The notes under the pieces: model-generated
Databases searched by the model: none
Told to the model about the DNA's origin: nothing
The model's input: the letters and a program-made list of their open reading frames with translations, nothing else
Made by a program: the position numbers and the translations under genes
In this document: piece after piece, positions 25,463 through 34,202 of the stretch
Numbering within the stretch: position 1 is the stretch's first letter
Layout of the letters: the number at the start of each line of letters is the position of its first letter
From: Paenibacillus thalictri
GTDB lineage: Bacteria > Bacillota > Bacilli > Paenibacillales > NBRC-103111
Reading direction: 5' to 3'
Assembly (NCBI RefSeq): GCF_004307995.1
Contig: NZ_SIRE01000023.1
Coordinates: 1-64,000 of the forward strand
Length of the DNA stretch: 64,000 nt

Positions 25463-27311
25463 ACACGCAGCACACAACCATTCCGAAGCGCCAAGTCCCG
25501 CTCCGCCGCTTAACATGCCCGGCATGGGCGGAGGCGGAGGCTTCGGGCGCGGCATGAGCCCGAAGGTGCGCGCCAAGAACAGCAGCGCCACATTGTATCG
25601 CATCTGGCAATATATGAAGCGGCAGCGGGGCGCCTTGATCGGCGTTGTCATCGTGACTGCGCTCAGCTCCGGCAGTGCGCTGATCGGACCTTATCTCATC
25701 GGCCGGGCGATTGACCGCTATATCATTCCCGGAGACTACCGCGGTCTGCTCGGGTTATGTCTCGCTTTGCTTGGCACCTATGCGTTCAGCAGCGTGCTGA
25801 CATGGGCGCAAGGGTATATCATGGCGGGCATTGCCCAGCGGACCGTGCAGGATATGCGGCACGATTTGTTTGCCCATTTGCAGAAGCTGCGGCTCCGCTA
25901 TTTCGACAGTAAAACACACGGCGAATTAATGAGCCGCACGACCAACGACATCGAGAATGTTTCCGTCTCCTTAAGCCAAAGCGTCACACAGCTCATTACG
26001 AGCGCCGTCACGCTGGTCGGTTCGCTGGCGATGATGCTGGCGCTGAATGTATGGCTGACACTCGTCAGCCTGGTCACAATTCCGCTGGTCATGTGGGTAA
26101 CCGGGAAAATTTCCAGCTATACACGCCAGTTTTTCAAAGGCCAGCAACAGCATCTCGGCGAATTAAACGGCTTTATCGAAGAAACGATTTCCGGGCAGAA
26201 GGTGGTCAAAACCTTCAGCCGCGAGGCGAAATCGATTGAGCAATTCCACAGCATCAACCTTGAGCTGCGCAATGCCGGAACGAAAGCGCAGATTTATTCG
26301 GGCGCCATGGGCCCGCTCATGAACGTGATGAACAACACCAGCTTTGCGCTGATCGCTGCGCTTGGCGGCTGGATGGCGCTCAGCGGCTTGACGTCGATCG
26401 GCGTCATCGTCAGCTTCTTGAATTATTCCAAGCAGTTCGGCAGGCCGATTAACGAGCTTGCCAACCAGTACAATCTGATTCAGTCCGGAATCGCCGGGGC
26501 CGAGCGGGTTTTTGAAACACTGGACACCGAGACGGAATACAGCCAAGACCGCAGGCAGCAACCTATTGCCGGCGTGAAAGGCGAAGTTGTCTTTCAGAAC
26601 GTGTCGTTTGGTTACAATGCCGAATCCCCTGTGCTGAGCGAAGTTTCATTTACGGCGAAGCCCGGCGACACGATTGCCTTGGTCGGTCCGACCGGCGCGG
26701 GCAAAACGACAATCGTCAATCTGCTGACCCGCTTCTACGAAATCGACAGCGGCCGGATTACCATCGACGGCGCCGACTTGCGCGACTTGGATAAAACAAG
26801 CCTGCGCGAGCAGCTTGGCATTGTTCTGCAGGACGCCTATCTGTTCTCGGATACGATTCGCGAGAACATCCGTTACGGCCGGCTGGACGCCAGCCCGTCG
26901 GACATTGAAGCCGCCGCGAAGCTGGCGGGCGCTCATAACTTCATCGAGAAGCTTCCGGACGGCTATGATACGCCGCTTACCTCGGAAGGCGGAAATCTAA
27001 GCCAAGGACAGCGGCAGCTGCTGACCATTGCGCGAGCCATATTGGCGAACCCGGCCATTCTTATCCTTGACGAAGCGACAAGCAGCATCGATACGCGTAC
27101 GGAAATGCATATTCAGGAGGCGATGACGCTGCTCATGAAAGGACGGACCAGCTTTGTCATCGCCCACCGGCTGAGTACGATCCGCGACGCCGATATGATC
27201 CTTGTCATTCACGGCGGCCGCATCATTGAAAGAGGCACACACGAGCAACTGCTGGAACGCCGCGGCTTCTATTACGACTTATATAACAGCCAGTTTCGCC
27301 GAGTGGTCTGA
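25452..27311 (+). CDS. Heterodimeric ABC exporter, catalytic subunit
   Basis: A 619-residue half-transporter partner. A Gly/Met-rich N-terminal tail (MGGGGGFGRGM) precedes six membrane segments. The nucleotide-binding domain has Walker A GPTGAGKTT, canonical Walker B ILILDEATSSID and switch His in VIAHRLST. Its signature is LSQGQ instead of LSGGQ, which is the expected change because it faces the degenerate site of the upstream subunit. ATG 25452 has GGAGGAG eight bases upstream. Translationally coupled to the first subunit; substrate unknown. Confidence 0.93.
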   Translation: MADKHAAHNHSEAPSPAPPLNMPGMGGGGGFGRGMSPKVRAKNSSATLYRIWQYMKRQRGALIGVVIVTALSSGSALIGPYLIGRAIDRYIIPGDYRGLLGLCLALLGTYAFSSVLTWAQGYIMAGIAQRTVQDMRHDLFAHLQKLRLRYFDSKTHGELMSRTTNDIENVSVSLSQSVTQLITSAVTLVGSLAMMLALNVWLTLVSLVTIPLVMWVTGKISSYTRQFFKGQQQHLGELNGFIEETISGQKVVKTFSREAKSIEQFHSINLELRNAGTKAQIYSGAMGPLMNVMNNTSFALIAALGGWMALSGLTSIGVIVSFLNYSKQFGRPINELANQYNLIQSGIAGAERVFETLDTETEYSQDRRQQPIAGVKGEVVFQNVSFGYNAESPVLSEVSFTAKPGDTIALVGPTGAGKTTIVNLLTRFYEIDSGRITIDGADLRDLDKTSLREQLGIVLQDAYLFSDTIRENIRYGRLDASPSDIEAAAKLAGAHNFIEKLPDGYDTPLTSEGGNLSQGQRQLLTIARAILANPAILILDEATSSIDTRTEMHIQEAMTLLMKGRTSFVIAHRLSTIRDADMILVIHGGRIIERGTHEQLLERRGFYYDLYNSQFRRVV

Positions 27312-27335
27312 TTACCCCGGCAGCGGGCGTGTTGG

Positions 27336-27381
27336 AAGAGATGTTTTTGACCTCAGTTCAGGCAAAAACATCTCTTTGTTA
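27336..27381 (+). terminator. Terminator of the ABC exporter operon
   Basis: AAGAGATGTTTTTG and CAAAAACATCTCTT form a perfect 14-bp stem with a 13-base loop, followed by TGTT. It lies 25 bases after the last exporter gene. Confidence 0.8.
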
Positions 27382-27507
27382 TGTGAATTTACTTACATTT
27401 CAGGAAATCGATGGACGGATCCAGGGGAATAGTGGTAAATTTTATAGCGTCAGCGGAAGTTTTCTTGATAACGCTTACTACTTTTATTGGACAGGGAGAG
27501 TATATCG

Positions 27508-29988
27508 TTGAACAATTATTTTCGTGTAAAAACGGCTGTTCTCATGCTGGCATTCGTCTTCTTTCTGGCGGGGAGCCTGCCGCCCGCTGCCGCCTTGGCC
27601 GCTGAGCCGGAACCGCTGCCCGCAGCCATCGCCAAAATGACGCCATCCGTTGTCGCCATTATCGGCAAGCCGGTTTCCAGCGCCAAAACCGTGGACAATA
27701 ACCGGTTTAACTTGGCCCACGGCACCGGCGTCATCGTGCGCACCGACGGATACATTATTACAAACGCTCATGTCGTCAAGGACATGCGCAACATTGTGGT
27801 CGTCACCTCGGAGGGAGTTTCTTACCCGGGCAAAACAACGCATTACGACGAAGAAAGCGATTTGGCGCTAGTCAAGATTGAAGCGACCGGTTTGCCTGCC
27901 GCTGCGTTTGCCGCTTCGGGAGATGTCCATGTCGGCCAAACGGTTATGGCCATCGGCACGCCGCTCTCCTTTGCCTTGCGCAATTCGGTCAGCGCCGGCA
28001 TCGTCAGCGGCATCGACCGGGCGGTCCACTCCAGATACCAGCTGATCCAAACCGACGCCGCCATCAATCCGGGCAATAGCGGAGGGGCCCTCATCAATAT
28101 GCAGGGTCAGGTCGTCGGGATCAACACGCTGAAATATGTGTCTTTGGGCGTCGACAGCCTGGGATTCGCCATTCCGGTCGATACCGTCCAATACGTCATG
28201 GGCCAGTTTTTCAAATACGGCAAAGTGAAGCGCCCTTATCTGGGACTTGAGCTGGAGGAAAGCTGGGAAGCGGTCGTCGGATTGCCGACCAAAGAAGGGC
28301 TGAAGGTTTCCTACGTCGAGCCCGACTCCCCCGCTGCGCTGGCCGGGGTGAAGAAAGGCGATGTGCTGCTTTCCATTGAAGGCAAAGCCATCAACAGCTT
28401 GGTCGCTTATTACGAGGTATTGAAGAAATATATTCCTGGAGACCGGATCTCGCTTAGACTGCAGGGCGCGTCGGGTGCCGCAGTGCTGGATATCACTGTA
28501 GCCGAAGACCCGGCAAGCGCCTCGGCCAAAGGTCCGGATCAAGACAATGCCGGTATCGACTCCGATCAAGGCAAAACCCGCATCGGCGACAGCCATTACG
28601 GCTGGTCGATGGACTACCCGTCCGGCCTGATCAAAGCCAAGCAGTCCCCGACCGGAGACAGCATCGGTTTCGGTGACAGCAAAGGCGAATTCGGTGTTTT
28701 CATCGACGTCAGCGAGAAGCAAAGCGAAGATTTGTCCGCTTACGGCCTGCTGCAGAAGCTGGCCAGCCGGACCTCCAATACCGTGCTGGATAAGCAGTAT
28801 GTGGACCGTCCGGAGTTTCCGTACGCCAGACTGACCGGCAAAACAAGCGGCGGCGCGTACTTTCAAATGCGTGCATTTCTCAAGCAGGACCGGATTTATT
28901 ACATCACTTTATATGTAGATAAAGAAGAAAACTATCAGAACAGCTTCAAGCAGAACAGCTACAACGATCTGCTCGACACGTTTGGTCCCCGCTTTGATGA
29001 ACAGGACAGCTCGCTTAAGGACGTTTCGGTGTATCAGAACAAAAATACCGTTTCCACCGAATACGGCATTACCTATGATGTCCCGGGTGATTGGAAAGAG
29101 GACAGCCATGGCTCGGTGATTTCCCATTCGAACAAAGAAGGGACCGAATCGATCGCGCTGCGGGTCACTTCGGCTTCTTCCGGCGATACGCTCAAGGACT
29201 GGGCGGGACGGCAGGAGCAGAAGCTGCTGCGCCTGTATGAGCCTGATTACCGGACCGCTTCCGGACTGAAGGAGACGACGGTTGGCGGCGTTACCGCATA
29301 TGAGGATGTCCTCGGTTCTACGATGGGCGATAAATGGAATATGCGGCACGTGTTTTATTTGATCAAAGACAAGTTCAAATACCGCCTGGAATTCGCTTTT
29401 CCGAAAGAAACGGACGAGCAGCATATTGAGAGCCTCATCCTCGATACCGTGAAATCGGTCAAATTCGATAAGGAGTCACTCAACAAAACGGTCGGTTTCA
29501 TTCAGGACGATGACGACCTGGCCGATCCTTCCAAAACGTATACTTACACCAACGCGACATACAAATACTCCGTGCAAGTACCCGAAATATGGAGCACAAC
29601 GGATTATGAGCGCGATACGTCGGTGGACAGCAAATATAAGACCTTCTCCTTCATCGGAGGTTCATTTACCATTGAGGCGGACGACCGCACACCACTTGAC
29701 GATGTGGTTAAACGGGTCTCGCAAAACTATAAGAAAAGCGCCGATAACGACGCCGATTACCAATATACCGAAAGCGACAGCGAAGCATTCGGCGGCGAGG
29801 TTAAGCTCTACGAGCTTGCTTACAAAACCAAAGCTTCGCCATATACGCAAAAAGAATACATTTTCCACCGCGGCAGCATCACTTATACCGTGCGCGTCAG
29901 AATCAACGATGCGGTCAAGACCGTCGATCACGCAAACCGCATCGAAGCGTGTCTTGCCTCATTGAAAATAACAGCGGGAACGAAATAA
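27508..29988 (+). CDS. HtrA-like trypsin/PDZ protease with C-terminal repeats
   Basis: A secreted or membrane-held protease of about 826 residues. After a signal sequence (AVLMLAFVFFLAGSLPPAAA) comes a trypsin-like domain with His in ITNAHVV, Asp in EESDLALVK and Ser in NPGNSGGAL. A PDZ domain follows (PYLGLELEES... GVKKGDVLLSIEGKAI, about 245-335). The remaining 480 residues hold about three modules of similar style (GWSMDYPSG..., YGITYDVPGDW..., YKYSVQVPEIW...), which look like PsbP/DcrB-type folds not usual in HtrA. The TTG start follows GGGAGAG by seven bases. Probably an envelope quality-control protease. Confidence 0.88.
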   Translation: MNNYFRVKTAVLMLAFVFFLAGSLPPAAALAAEPEPLPAAIAKMTPSVVAIIGKPVSSAKTVDNNRFNLAHGTGVIVRTDGYIITNAHVVKDMRNIVVVTSEGVSYPGKTTHYDEESDLALVKIEATGLPAAAFAASGDVHVGQTVMAIGTPLSFALRNSVSAGIVSGIDRAVHSRYQLIQTDAAINPGNSGGALINMQGQVVGINTLKYVSLGVDSLGFAIPVDTVQYVMGQFFKYGKVKRPYLGLELEESWEAVVGLPTKEGLKVSYVEPDSPAALAGVKKGDVLLSIEGKAINSLVAYYEVLKKYIPGDRISLRLQGASGAAVLDITVAEDPASASAKGPDQDNAGIDSDQGKTRIGDSHYGWSMDYPSGLIKAKQSPTGDSIGFGDSKGEFGVFIDVSEKQSEDLSAYGLLQKLASRTSNTVLDKQYVDRPEFPYARLTGKTSGGAYFQMRAFLKQDRIYYITLYVDKEENYQNSFKQNSYNDLLDTFGPRFDEQDSSLKDVSVYQNKNTVSTEYGITYDVPGDWKEDSHGSVISHSNKEGTESIALRVTSASSGDTLKDWAGRQEQKLLRLYEPDYRTASGLKETTVGGVTAYEDVLGSTMGDKWNMRHVFYLIKDKFKYRLEFAFPKETDEQHIESLILDTVKSVKFDKESLNKTVGFIQDDDDLADPSKTYTYTNATYKYSVQVPEIWSTTDYERDTSVDSKYKTFSFIGGSFTIEADDRTPLDDVVKRVSQNYKKSADNDADYQYTESDSEAFGGEVKLYELAYKTKASPYTQKEYIFHRGSITYTVRVRINDAVKTVDHANRIEACLASLKITAGTK

Positions 29989-29999
29989 CGCGTTCCCGC
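29974..29999 (+). terminator. Possible terminator hairpin at the htrA-like gene end
   Basis: GCGGGAACG and CGTTCCCGC form a perfect 9-bp stem with an 8-base loop spanning the stop codon. The T run after it is poor, so activity is uncertain. Confidence 0.45.
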
Positions 30000-30018
30000 C
30001 CTTAACCTTAATGCCCCC

Positions 30019-30164
30019 AAAGCCCTCCACTGCCAATTGGGGGCCACTGAAAAAGCAGCGAAGTGAGCGAAATCATGCTGGAGAAGCGCCAGCGTTCAGA
30101 AGCATGATTCGCACATGCAGCGTTCACCTTTTTCAGTGGCCTCCGGCGAATTGTGGAGGGCTTT
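30019..30164 (+). repeat. Palindromic repeat element, copy 2
   Basis: Two nested inverted repeats: outer AAAGCCCTCCAC (30019-30030) with GTGGAGGGCTTT (30153-30164), inner GGCCACTGAAAAAG (30042-30055) with CTTTTTCAGTGGCC (30128-30141). The centre carries GCGAAGTGAGCGAAATCATG followed by CTGGAGAAGCGCCAGCGTTC, shared with the copies near 0.9 and 48.1 kb. It fills the gap between the protease and M1 peptidase genes. Confidence 0.85.
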
Positions 30165-30240
30165 TCCACGAAATAGATATATTCCCCCACCCCCTGACAT
30201 ATACATGCTGTAGAAAGCTTGTCAACGGGGTGAAAAATAG

Positions 30241-32286
30241 ATGAAAACCGTCCTCTCCCATCCTTTCGCAAAATGGATAACCGTTTTTCTGCTCGTCGCA
30301 AGCACGACTGCGGCGACCGGATTGATGCTGCAGGGCAAGCCGTCGTCAACATACGATCCGGCCCTTACAGCCCAAGGCGTTCAAGCTGTCGCCGCTTTAG
30401 CCGCATTAAACGAGCCTGTACAGCCTGTTGCCGACAGCCAAGCTCCTCCTTCCATCCCGGCAAAACCGCTGGAAAAGCCGCTGCCCAAACCGCTCAGCGA
30501 CCGTATCGTAGAGTACCACATGAACGTCGAGCTGGATGCGGCGCACAAATCGCTGCGCGGCAATCAGACGCTGACTTGGCGTAATCCCGGCGCAAAGCCG
30601 GTGTCCGAGCTTTACTTTCACCTTTATCCCAATGCGTTTGCTTCGAAGAAATCCACCTTCGTTCGTGAATCGGGAGGACAGCTGAGGGGCGACAAAATGA
30701 AAGACAACAGCTTCGGCAACATGCAGATTACTTCGATGAAGCTGTTGACCGGCGAGGATCTGCTCCCCCGCCTCGAATACGTTCAGCCCGACGACGGCAA
30801 CAAGGACGACAAGACGCTGGTCAAGCTGCCGCTGCCCAAAATTATTTTGCCCGGGGAAAAAATTACGCTAAAAACCGACTTCTCCGTGCAACTGCCGGCC
30901 ACTTTCGCGCGGATGGGCTATACCCAGGATTTCATCATGGCCGGACAATGGTTCCCGAAACTTGCCGTGTACGAGCCCGTCGGCACAAGGGGCCGCCCCG
31001 ACGAGGGCTGGAATGCCCATCAATATCATGGGAACTCGGAATTTTACGCCGATTTCGGCATCTATGAAGTGACCGTGAAAGTGCCCTCCAAATACACGGT
31101 TGCGGCAACCGGCTTCCCAATTAAACCGCCTGTCGACGACGGGCAGTCGAAGACGTACACGTTTTACGCCGACGATGTGCACGATTTTGCCTGGGCGGCT
31201 TCACCCAACTTCGTCTATGTCGAAGAACCTTATGCCACCCCCAACCTGCCCGGGGTCAAAATCAAGCTGTATCTCGATCCGCTGCACGCAGATCTGAAAG
31301 CCCGTTATTTAACAGCCGCCAAAAAAGCGCTGGCCCGTTATTCGCAATGGTACGGAAGTTACCCGTACTCCACACTCTCGATTGTCGTGCCTCCCAAAGG
31401 CGGAGGCGGCGCGGGCGGCATGGAATATCCGACGCTGGTTACGAGCTGGTCCGCGGAAGAAGCCGATCCCGATCTGGAGCTGGAGCGCGTGCTTGTGCAT
31501 GAGATCGGACACCAGTATTGGTACGGCATGGTCGCTTCCAACGAATTTGAGGAAGCCTGGTTGGACGAAGGGCTCACCTCCTATTCGGAAGATAAAATTA
31601 TGGAGACAGAATACGGATCGCGGCCCAATCTCGCTGTCGAATCGAGCTACATCACTTCGCCGGAGGCGCTCAAGCAGAATGCATGGAATTACCACGGCCA
31701 TGATGGATATGCGGAGAACGTGTATACCCGAGCCAAGCTGGTGCTTAAGTCGATCGAAAGGCAGATCGGCCCCGAGCAGATGGACCGCGTCATGAAATCG
31801 TATTTCACCCGCTTTAAATTCAAGCACCCGACAACCGCCGACTTCCAGCGTGTGCTGGAGGATACGACCAAGGCGGATTGGAGCGACTTTTTCCGGCAAT
31901 ATGTGTTTGGCGGTATGATGACCGACTTTACGATGGACGGCATCTACGTGAAAAAGCAAGAGCTAAACGGCGTTCCCTCTTATGAAAGCACGGTTGTGGT
32001 CAGTAAGCGGGGCGGCAGCTACGGGTATGTGCCGATCCACTTCCATTTCGCCGACGGGACCGAGATGGACAGAGTGTGGGAAGGCAAAGCCGATCAGACG
32101 GAGTTTAAGCTGACGCATACCGCCCCTGTCGATTGGGCCGTCATCGATCCGCAGCACACGAACGTGCTGGAAACCAAGCACATCAACAGCTTTATGAAAA
32201 AAGATATCGACCCGAAGCTCGCGCTGCGCTGGAACCTGGGATCGGTGAAACTGCTCGAGACCTTGTTCAGCTGGGTCGCATGGTGA
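30241..32286 (+). CDS. M1 family zinc metallopeptidase
   Basis: A 681-residue aminopeptidase-like protein. A membrane/signal segment (about 10-30) is followed by a Pro-rich linker, an M1 N-terminal beta saddle and the catalytic domain with GGMEYP (substrate exopeptidase motif, GGAGGMEYPTL) and the zinc site HEIGHQYWYG ... EAWLDEGL (HExxH plus Glu 18 residues on). It lacks the long helical C-terminal domain of PepN, like other bacterial short M1 forms. Likely extracytoplasmic. The downstream membrane-protein gene starts 10 bp later, so they form an operon. Confidence 0.93.
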   Translation: MKTVLSHPFAKWITVFLLVASTTAATGLMLQGKPSSTYDPALTAQGVQAVAALAALNEPVQPVADSQAPPSIPAKPLEKPLPKPLSDRIVEYHMNVELDAAHKSLRGNQTLTWRNPGAKPVSELYFHLYPNAFASKKSTFVRESGGQLRGDKMKDNSFGNMQITSMKLLTGEDLLPRLEYVQPDDGNKDDKTLVKLPLPKIILPGEKITLKTDFSVQLPATFARMGYTQDFIMAGQWFPKLAVYEPVGTRGRPDEGWNAHQYHGNSEFYADFGIYEVTVKVPSKYTVAATGFPIKPPVDDGQSKTYTFYADDVHDFAWAASPNFVYVEEPYATPNLPGVKIKLYLDPLHADLKARYLTAAKKALARYSQWYGSYPYSTLSIVVPPKGGGGAGGMEYPTLVTSWSAEEADPDLELERVLVHEIGHQYWYGMVASNEFEEAWLDEGLTSYSEDKIMETEYGSRPNLAVESSYITSPEALKQNAWNYHGHDGYAENVYTRAKLVLKSIERQIGPEQMDRVMKSYFTRFKFKHPTTADFQRVLEDTTKADWSDFFRQYVFGGMMTDFTMDGIYVKKQELNGVPSYESTVVVSKRGGSYGYVPIHFHFADGTEMDRVWEGKADQTEFKLTHTAPVDWAVIDPQHTNVLETKHINSFMKKDIDPKLALRWNLGSVKLLETLFSWVAW

Positions 32287-32295
32287 GGTGGCAAC

Positions 32296-33117
32296 GTGCT
32301 CAAATTGATTAAAGATGGCTGGAATATCGCTTGGCGGCAGCCTTTTGCCGTACTGACGCTGTTTATTTACAATTTGCTGTGGGGCCTGGCCTTATTTAAA
32401 ATGGTGTATTCGATCATCGTTCCGCTGCTGCATCGTTACCCGAGCGCCAGCTTAGGCCGGGAAGCGACACAGCTGTTCTGGATTGAAAGCCAGTTCCGCC
32501 TGACCAAAACGGATATGCTCCACAGCTACCTGTGGTTGGGATTCGGCCTGCTGGCCGCACGGATGCTGCTGACGCCGCTCATCAACGCAGGATTGTATTA
32601 TTCCCTGCACCATACGCTGCTGAACTCCGGCTACCGCTTCGTCCACGGTATCCGTCAGCTGTTCTTTCCGTATCTCGGGCTGTATGCATTGCAAATTGCG
32701 CTAAGTTTGGCGCCGCTCTATTGGCTGGCTCCCGAAGCCGCACACATCTTATCGACACATTACACCTATGAATCGATCGTCCAGTCGCTGCTGCCGATCA
32801 TCAGCGTGTATCTGCTGTACGGATACCTCCTGCGTCTCGTCTGCATGTACGTGCAATTCGCCTTAGCGGACGGGAGCTCGGCCTGGAGCGGGATGTTCAC
32901 GATGCTGCGCGGATTGCTGCCGGCCGTCAGTGTCTCCGTCATCATGCTGCTGATCGGCGCTGTGTTGACAGTTACGGTGTTATCCGTGTCGCTGATTTGG
33001 GCCGGATTCTTCGCCCTGATTCTCTATCAGCTATACCGGCTCGCCAATGTGTTCTGCAGAGTGTGGTCCATTGCGTCGCAATATCGGATTTGGCTGGCCA
33101 AAACCGATACCCTATAA
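32296..33117 (+). CDS. Polytopic membrane protein of unknown function
   Basis: A 273-residue integral membrane protein with about six hydrophobic segments (near 17-45, 75-100, 120-140, 160-180, 210-235, 240-255). I recognise no family motif. The GTG start has GAGGTGG close upstream. It follows the M1 peptidase gene by 10 bp and is ended by a terminator at about 33.24 kb, so it may work with the peptidase in the envelope. Confidence 0.8.
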   Translation: MLKLIKDGWNIAWRQPFAVLTLFIYNLLWGLALFKMVYSIIVPLLHRYPSASLGREATQLFWIESQFRLTKTDMLHSYLWLGFGLLAARMLLTPLINAGLYYSLHHTLLNSGYRFVHGIRQLFFPYLGLYALQIALSLAPLYWLAPEAAHILSTHYTYESIVQSLLPIISVYLLYGYLLRLVCMYVQFALADGSSAWSGMFTMLRGLLPAVSVSVIMLLIGAVLTVTVLSVSLIWAGFFALILYQLYRLANVFCRVWSIASQYRIWLAKTDTL

Positions 33118-33225
33118 ATTCCCGAAAAACGAAAAATGAGAACAAAAACTGCCACAATCTCCTTTTTCGCGCACTTCTAAGAAACGCCGTTTTTGCCCAA
33201 TAATTGTCCATACATTTCGCACCTC

Positions 33226-33259
33226 AAAAGCCGTTCTGCCGCAGCAGACCGGCTTTTTT
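33226..33259 (+). terminator. Terminator of the M1 peptidase operon
   Basis: AAAAGCCG and CGGCTTTT enclose a 16-base loop containing CTGC/GCAG, followed by more T (GGCTTTTTTGCG). It lies about 110 bases beyond the membrane-protein stop, in the 439-bp gap that also holds a riboswitch. Confidence 0.75.
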
Positions 33260-33411
33260 GCGTGTATACGCCTGATTTTAAGAGCTAGTCCTAAAAACAG
33301 GTGATATTTTGAGATAATCGCACCTTTTTCGAGTTTTTTTGTGAAAAATATGTGTCTTAAGCAGGAATTTCGTTTCTTTTGGCGAATTTAGAGTATTGGA
33401 AACATGAACAA

Positions 33412-33540
33412 GAAAAATCTTGCCGAATTTCCTCTTGAAATGAGGAAAACGGGGGAACCACTCTTTGGGTGAATTGATCTCGCAGTCAAGGGATCATAGG
33501 GAACCTTCAACCGAACCCTAAAGCTAACCTCGTAGGCTCC
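33412..33540 (+). promoter_or_regulatory. Cyclic di-AMP riboswitch (ydaO/yuaA type)
   Basis: Conserved blocks appear in order: TTGCCGAATTTC, CGGGGGAACCA, TTTGGGTGAATTG, ATAGGGAACCTTCAACCGAA and AAGCTAACCTCGTAGGC, ending just before the ribosome site. This is the ydaO motif, which binds two c-di-AMP molecules and turns off expression. In Firmicutes it commonly controls cell-wall hydrolases and potassium transporters, and here it precedes an NlpC/P60 gene. Ends are approximate. Confidence 0.9.
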
Positions 33541-33556
33541 GGAAGGAGTATTTGTC

Positions 33557-34045
33557 TTGAAAAAGTTTGCAGTACTTGTGTTTGCCTTGACGATGTCCGT
33601 TTCTATTGGAGCGGGCAGCGTGTTTGCAGAAACGCCGCTCAGTCAGGCGGTTAATTCGGTAATGGGGTCCCCATACAAATATGCGGGCACAACCGAGAAA
33701 GGCTTTGACTGCTCCGGCTATACGTCGTACATATTCTCGAAATATTTCGACACGAAACTGCCGCACACATCAAAAGGCCAAGCACTAGAAGGCACATGGG
33801 TGGACAAAAAAGATCTGCGCCCCGGCGACCTCGTATTCTTCGATACGAACGGTAAGAAGATCGGCACAGACATCTCCCACGTCGGCATTTATGTCGGCAA
33901 CGGCGAATTTTACCACTCCGCCACCAACAAAGGGATTACCGTTACGAAGCTGAGCGAGTCTTATTATGCCAATCGCTACGTAACCGCCCGCCGCGTCCTG
34001 TCGGACGAGCAGTACGATCAATTAATGACCGACTCCAATCCATAA
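33557..34045 (+). CDS. Secreted NlpC/P60 cell-wall endopeptidase
   Basis: A 162-residue protein with a signal peptide (KKFAVLVFALTMSVSIGAGS, cleavage near VFA-ET) and one NlpC/P60 domain. The catalytic Cys is in GFDCSGYTSYIF, with His in DISHVGIYVGNG and the third polar residue in FYHSATNKG. It hydrolyses D-Glu-diamino acid type bonds in peptidoglycan stems. No binding domain (LysM, SH3) is attached. The TTG start follows AAGGAG by eight bases. A c-di-AMP riboswitch in its leader ties its level to osmotic or cell-wall signalling. Confidence 0.94.
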   Translation: MKKFAVLVFALTMSVSIGAGSVFAETPLSQAVNSVMGSPYKYAGTTEKGFDCSGYTSYIFSKYFDTKLPHTSKGQALEGTWVDKKDLRPGDLVFFDTNGKKIGTDISHVGIYVGNGEFYHSATNKGITVTKLSESYYANRYVTARRVLSDEQYDQLMTDSNP

Positions 34046-34079
34046 AGGTTTACGAGTAGGTACATAGCGGAACAGACTG

Positions 34080-34134
34080 AAGCTCTTCGGAAGCCCAATC
34101 CCCCTGCGGGATGGACGGTCTTCTTGAAGAGCTT
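34080..34134 (+). terminator. Hairpin after the NlpC/P60 gene
   Basis: AAGCTCTTC (34080-34088) and GAAGAGCTT (34126-34134) form a 9-bp stem, with further GGAAG/CTTC pairing inside. There is only a weak T tract (TATGTC), so it may act as a weak terminator or a 3' stabilising structure. Confidence 0.45.
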
Positions 34135-34202
34135 TATGTCATATTGAGGCCAGCCCGGCCGCTTCATCCCGGCTTGTTTTCAAAAAAAGGGGACGTTGGA
34201 TT

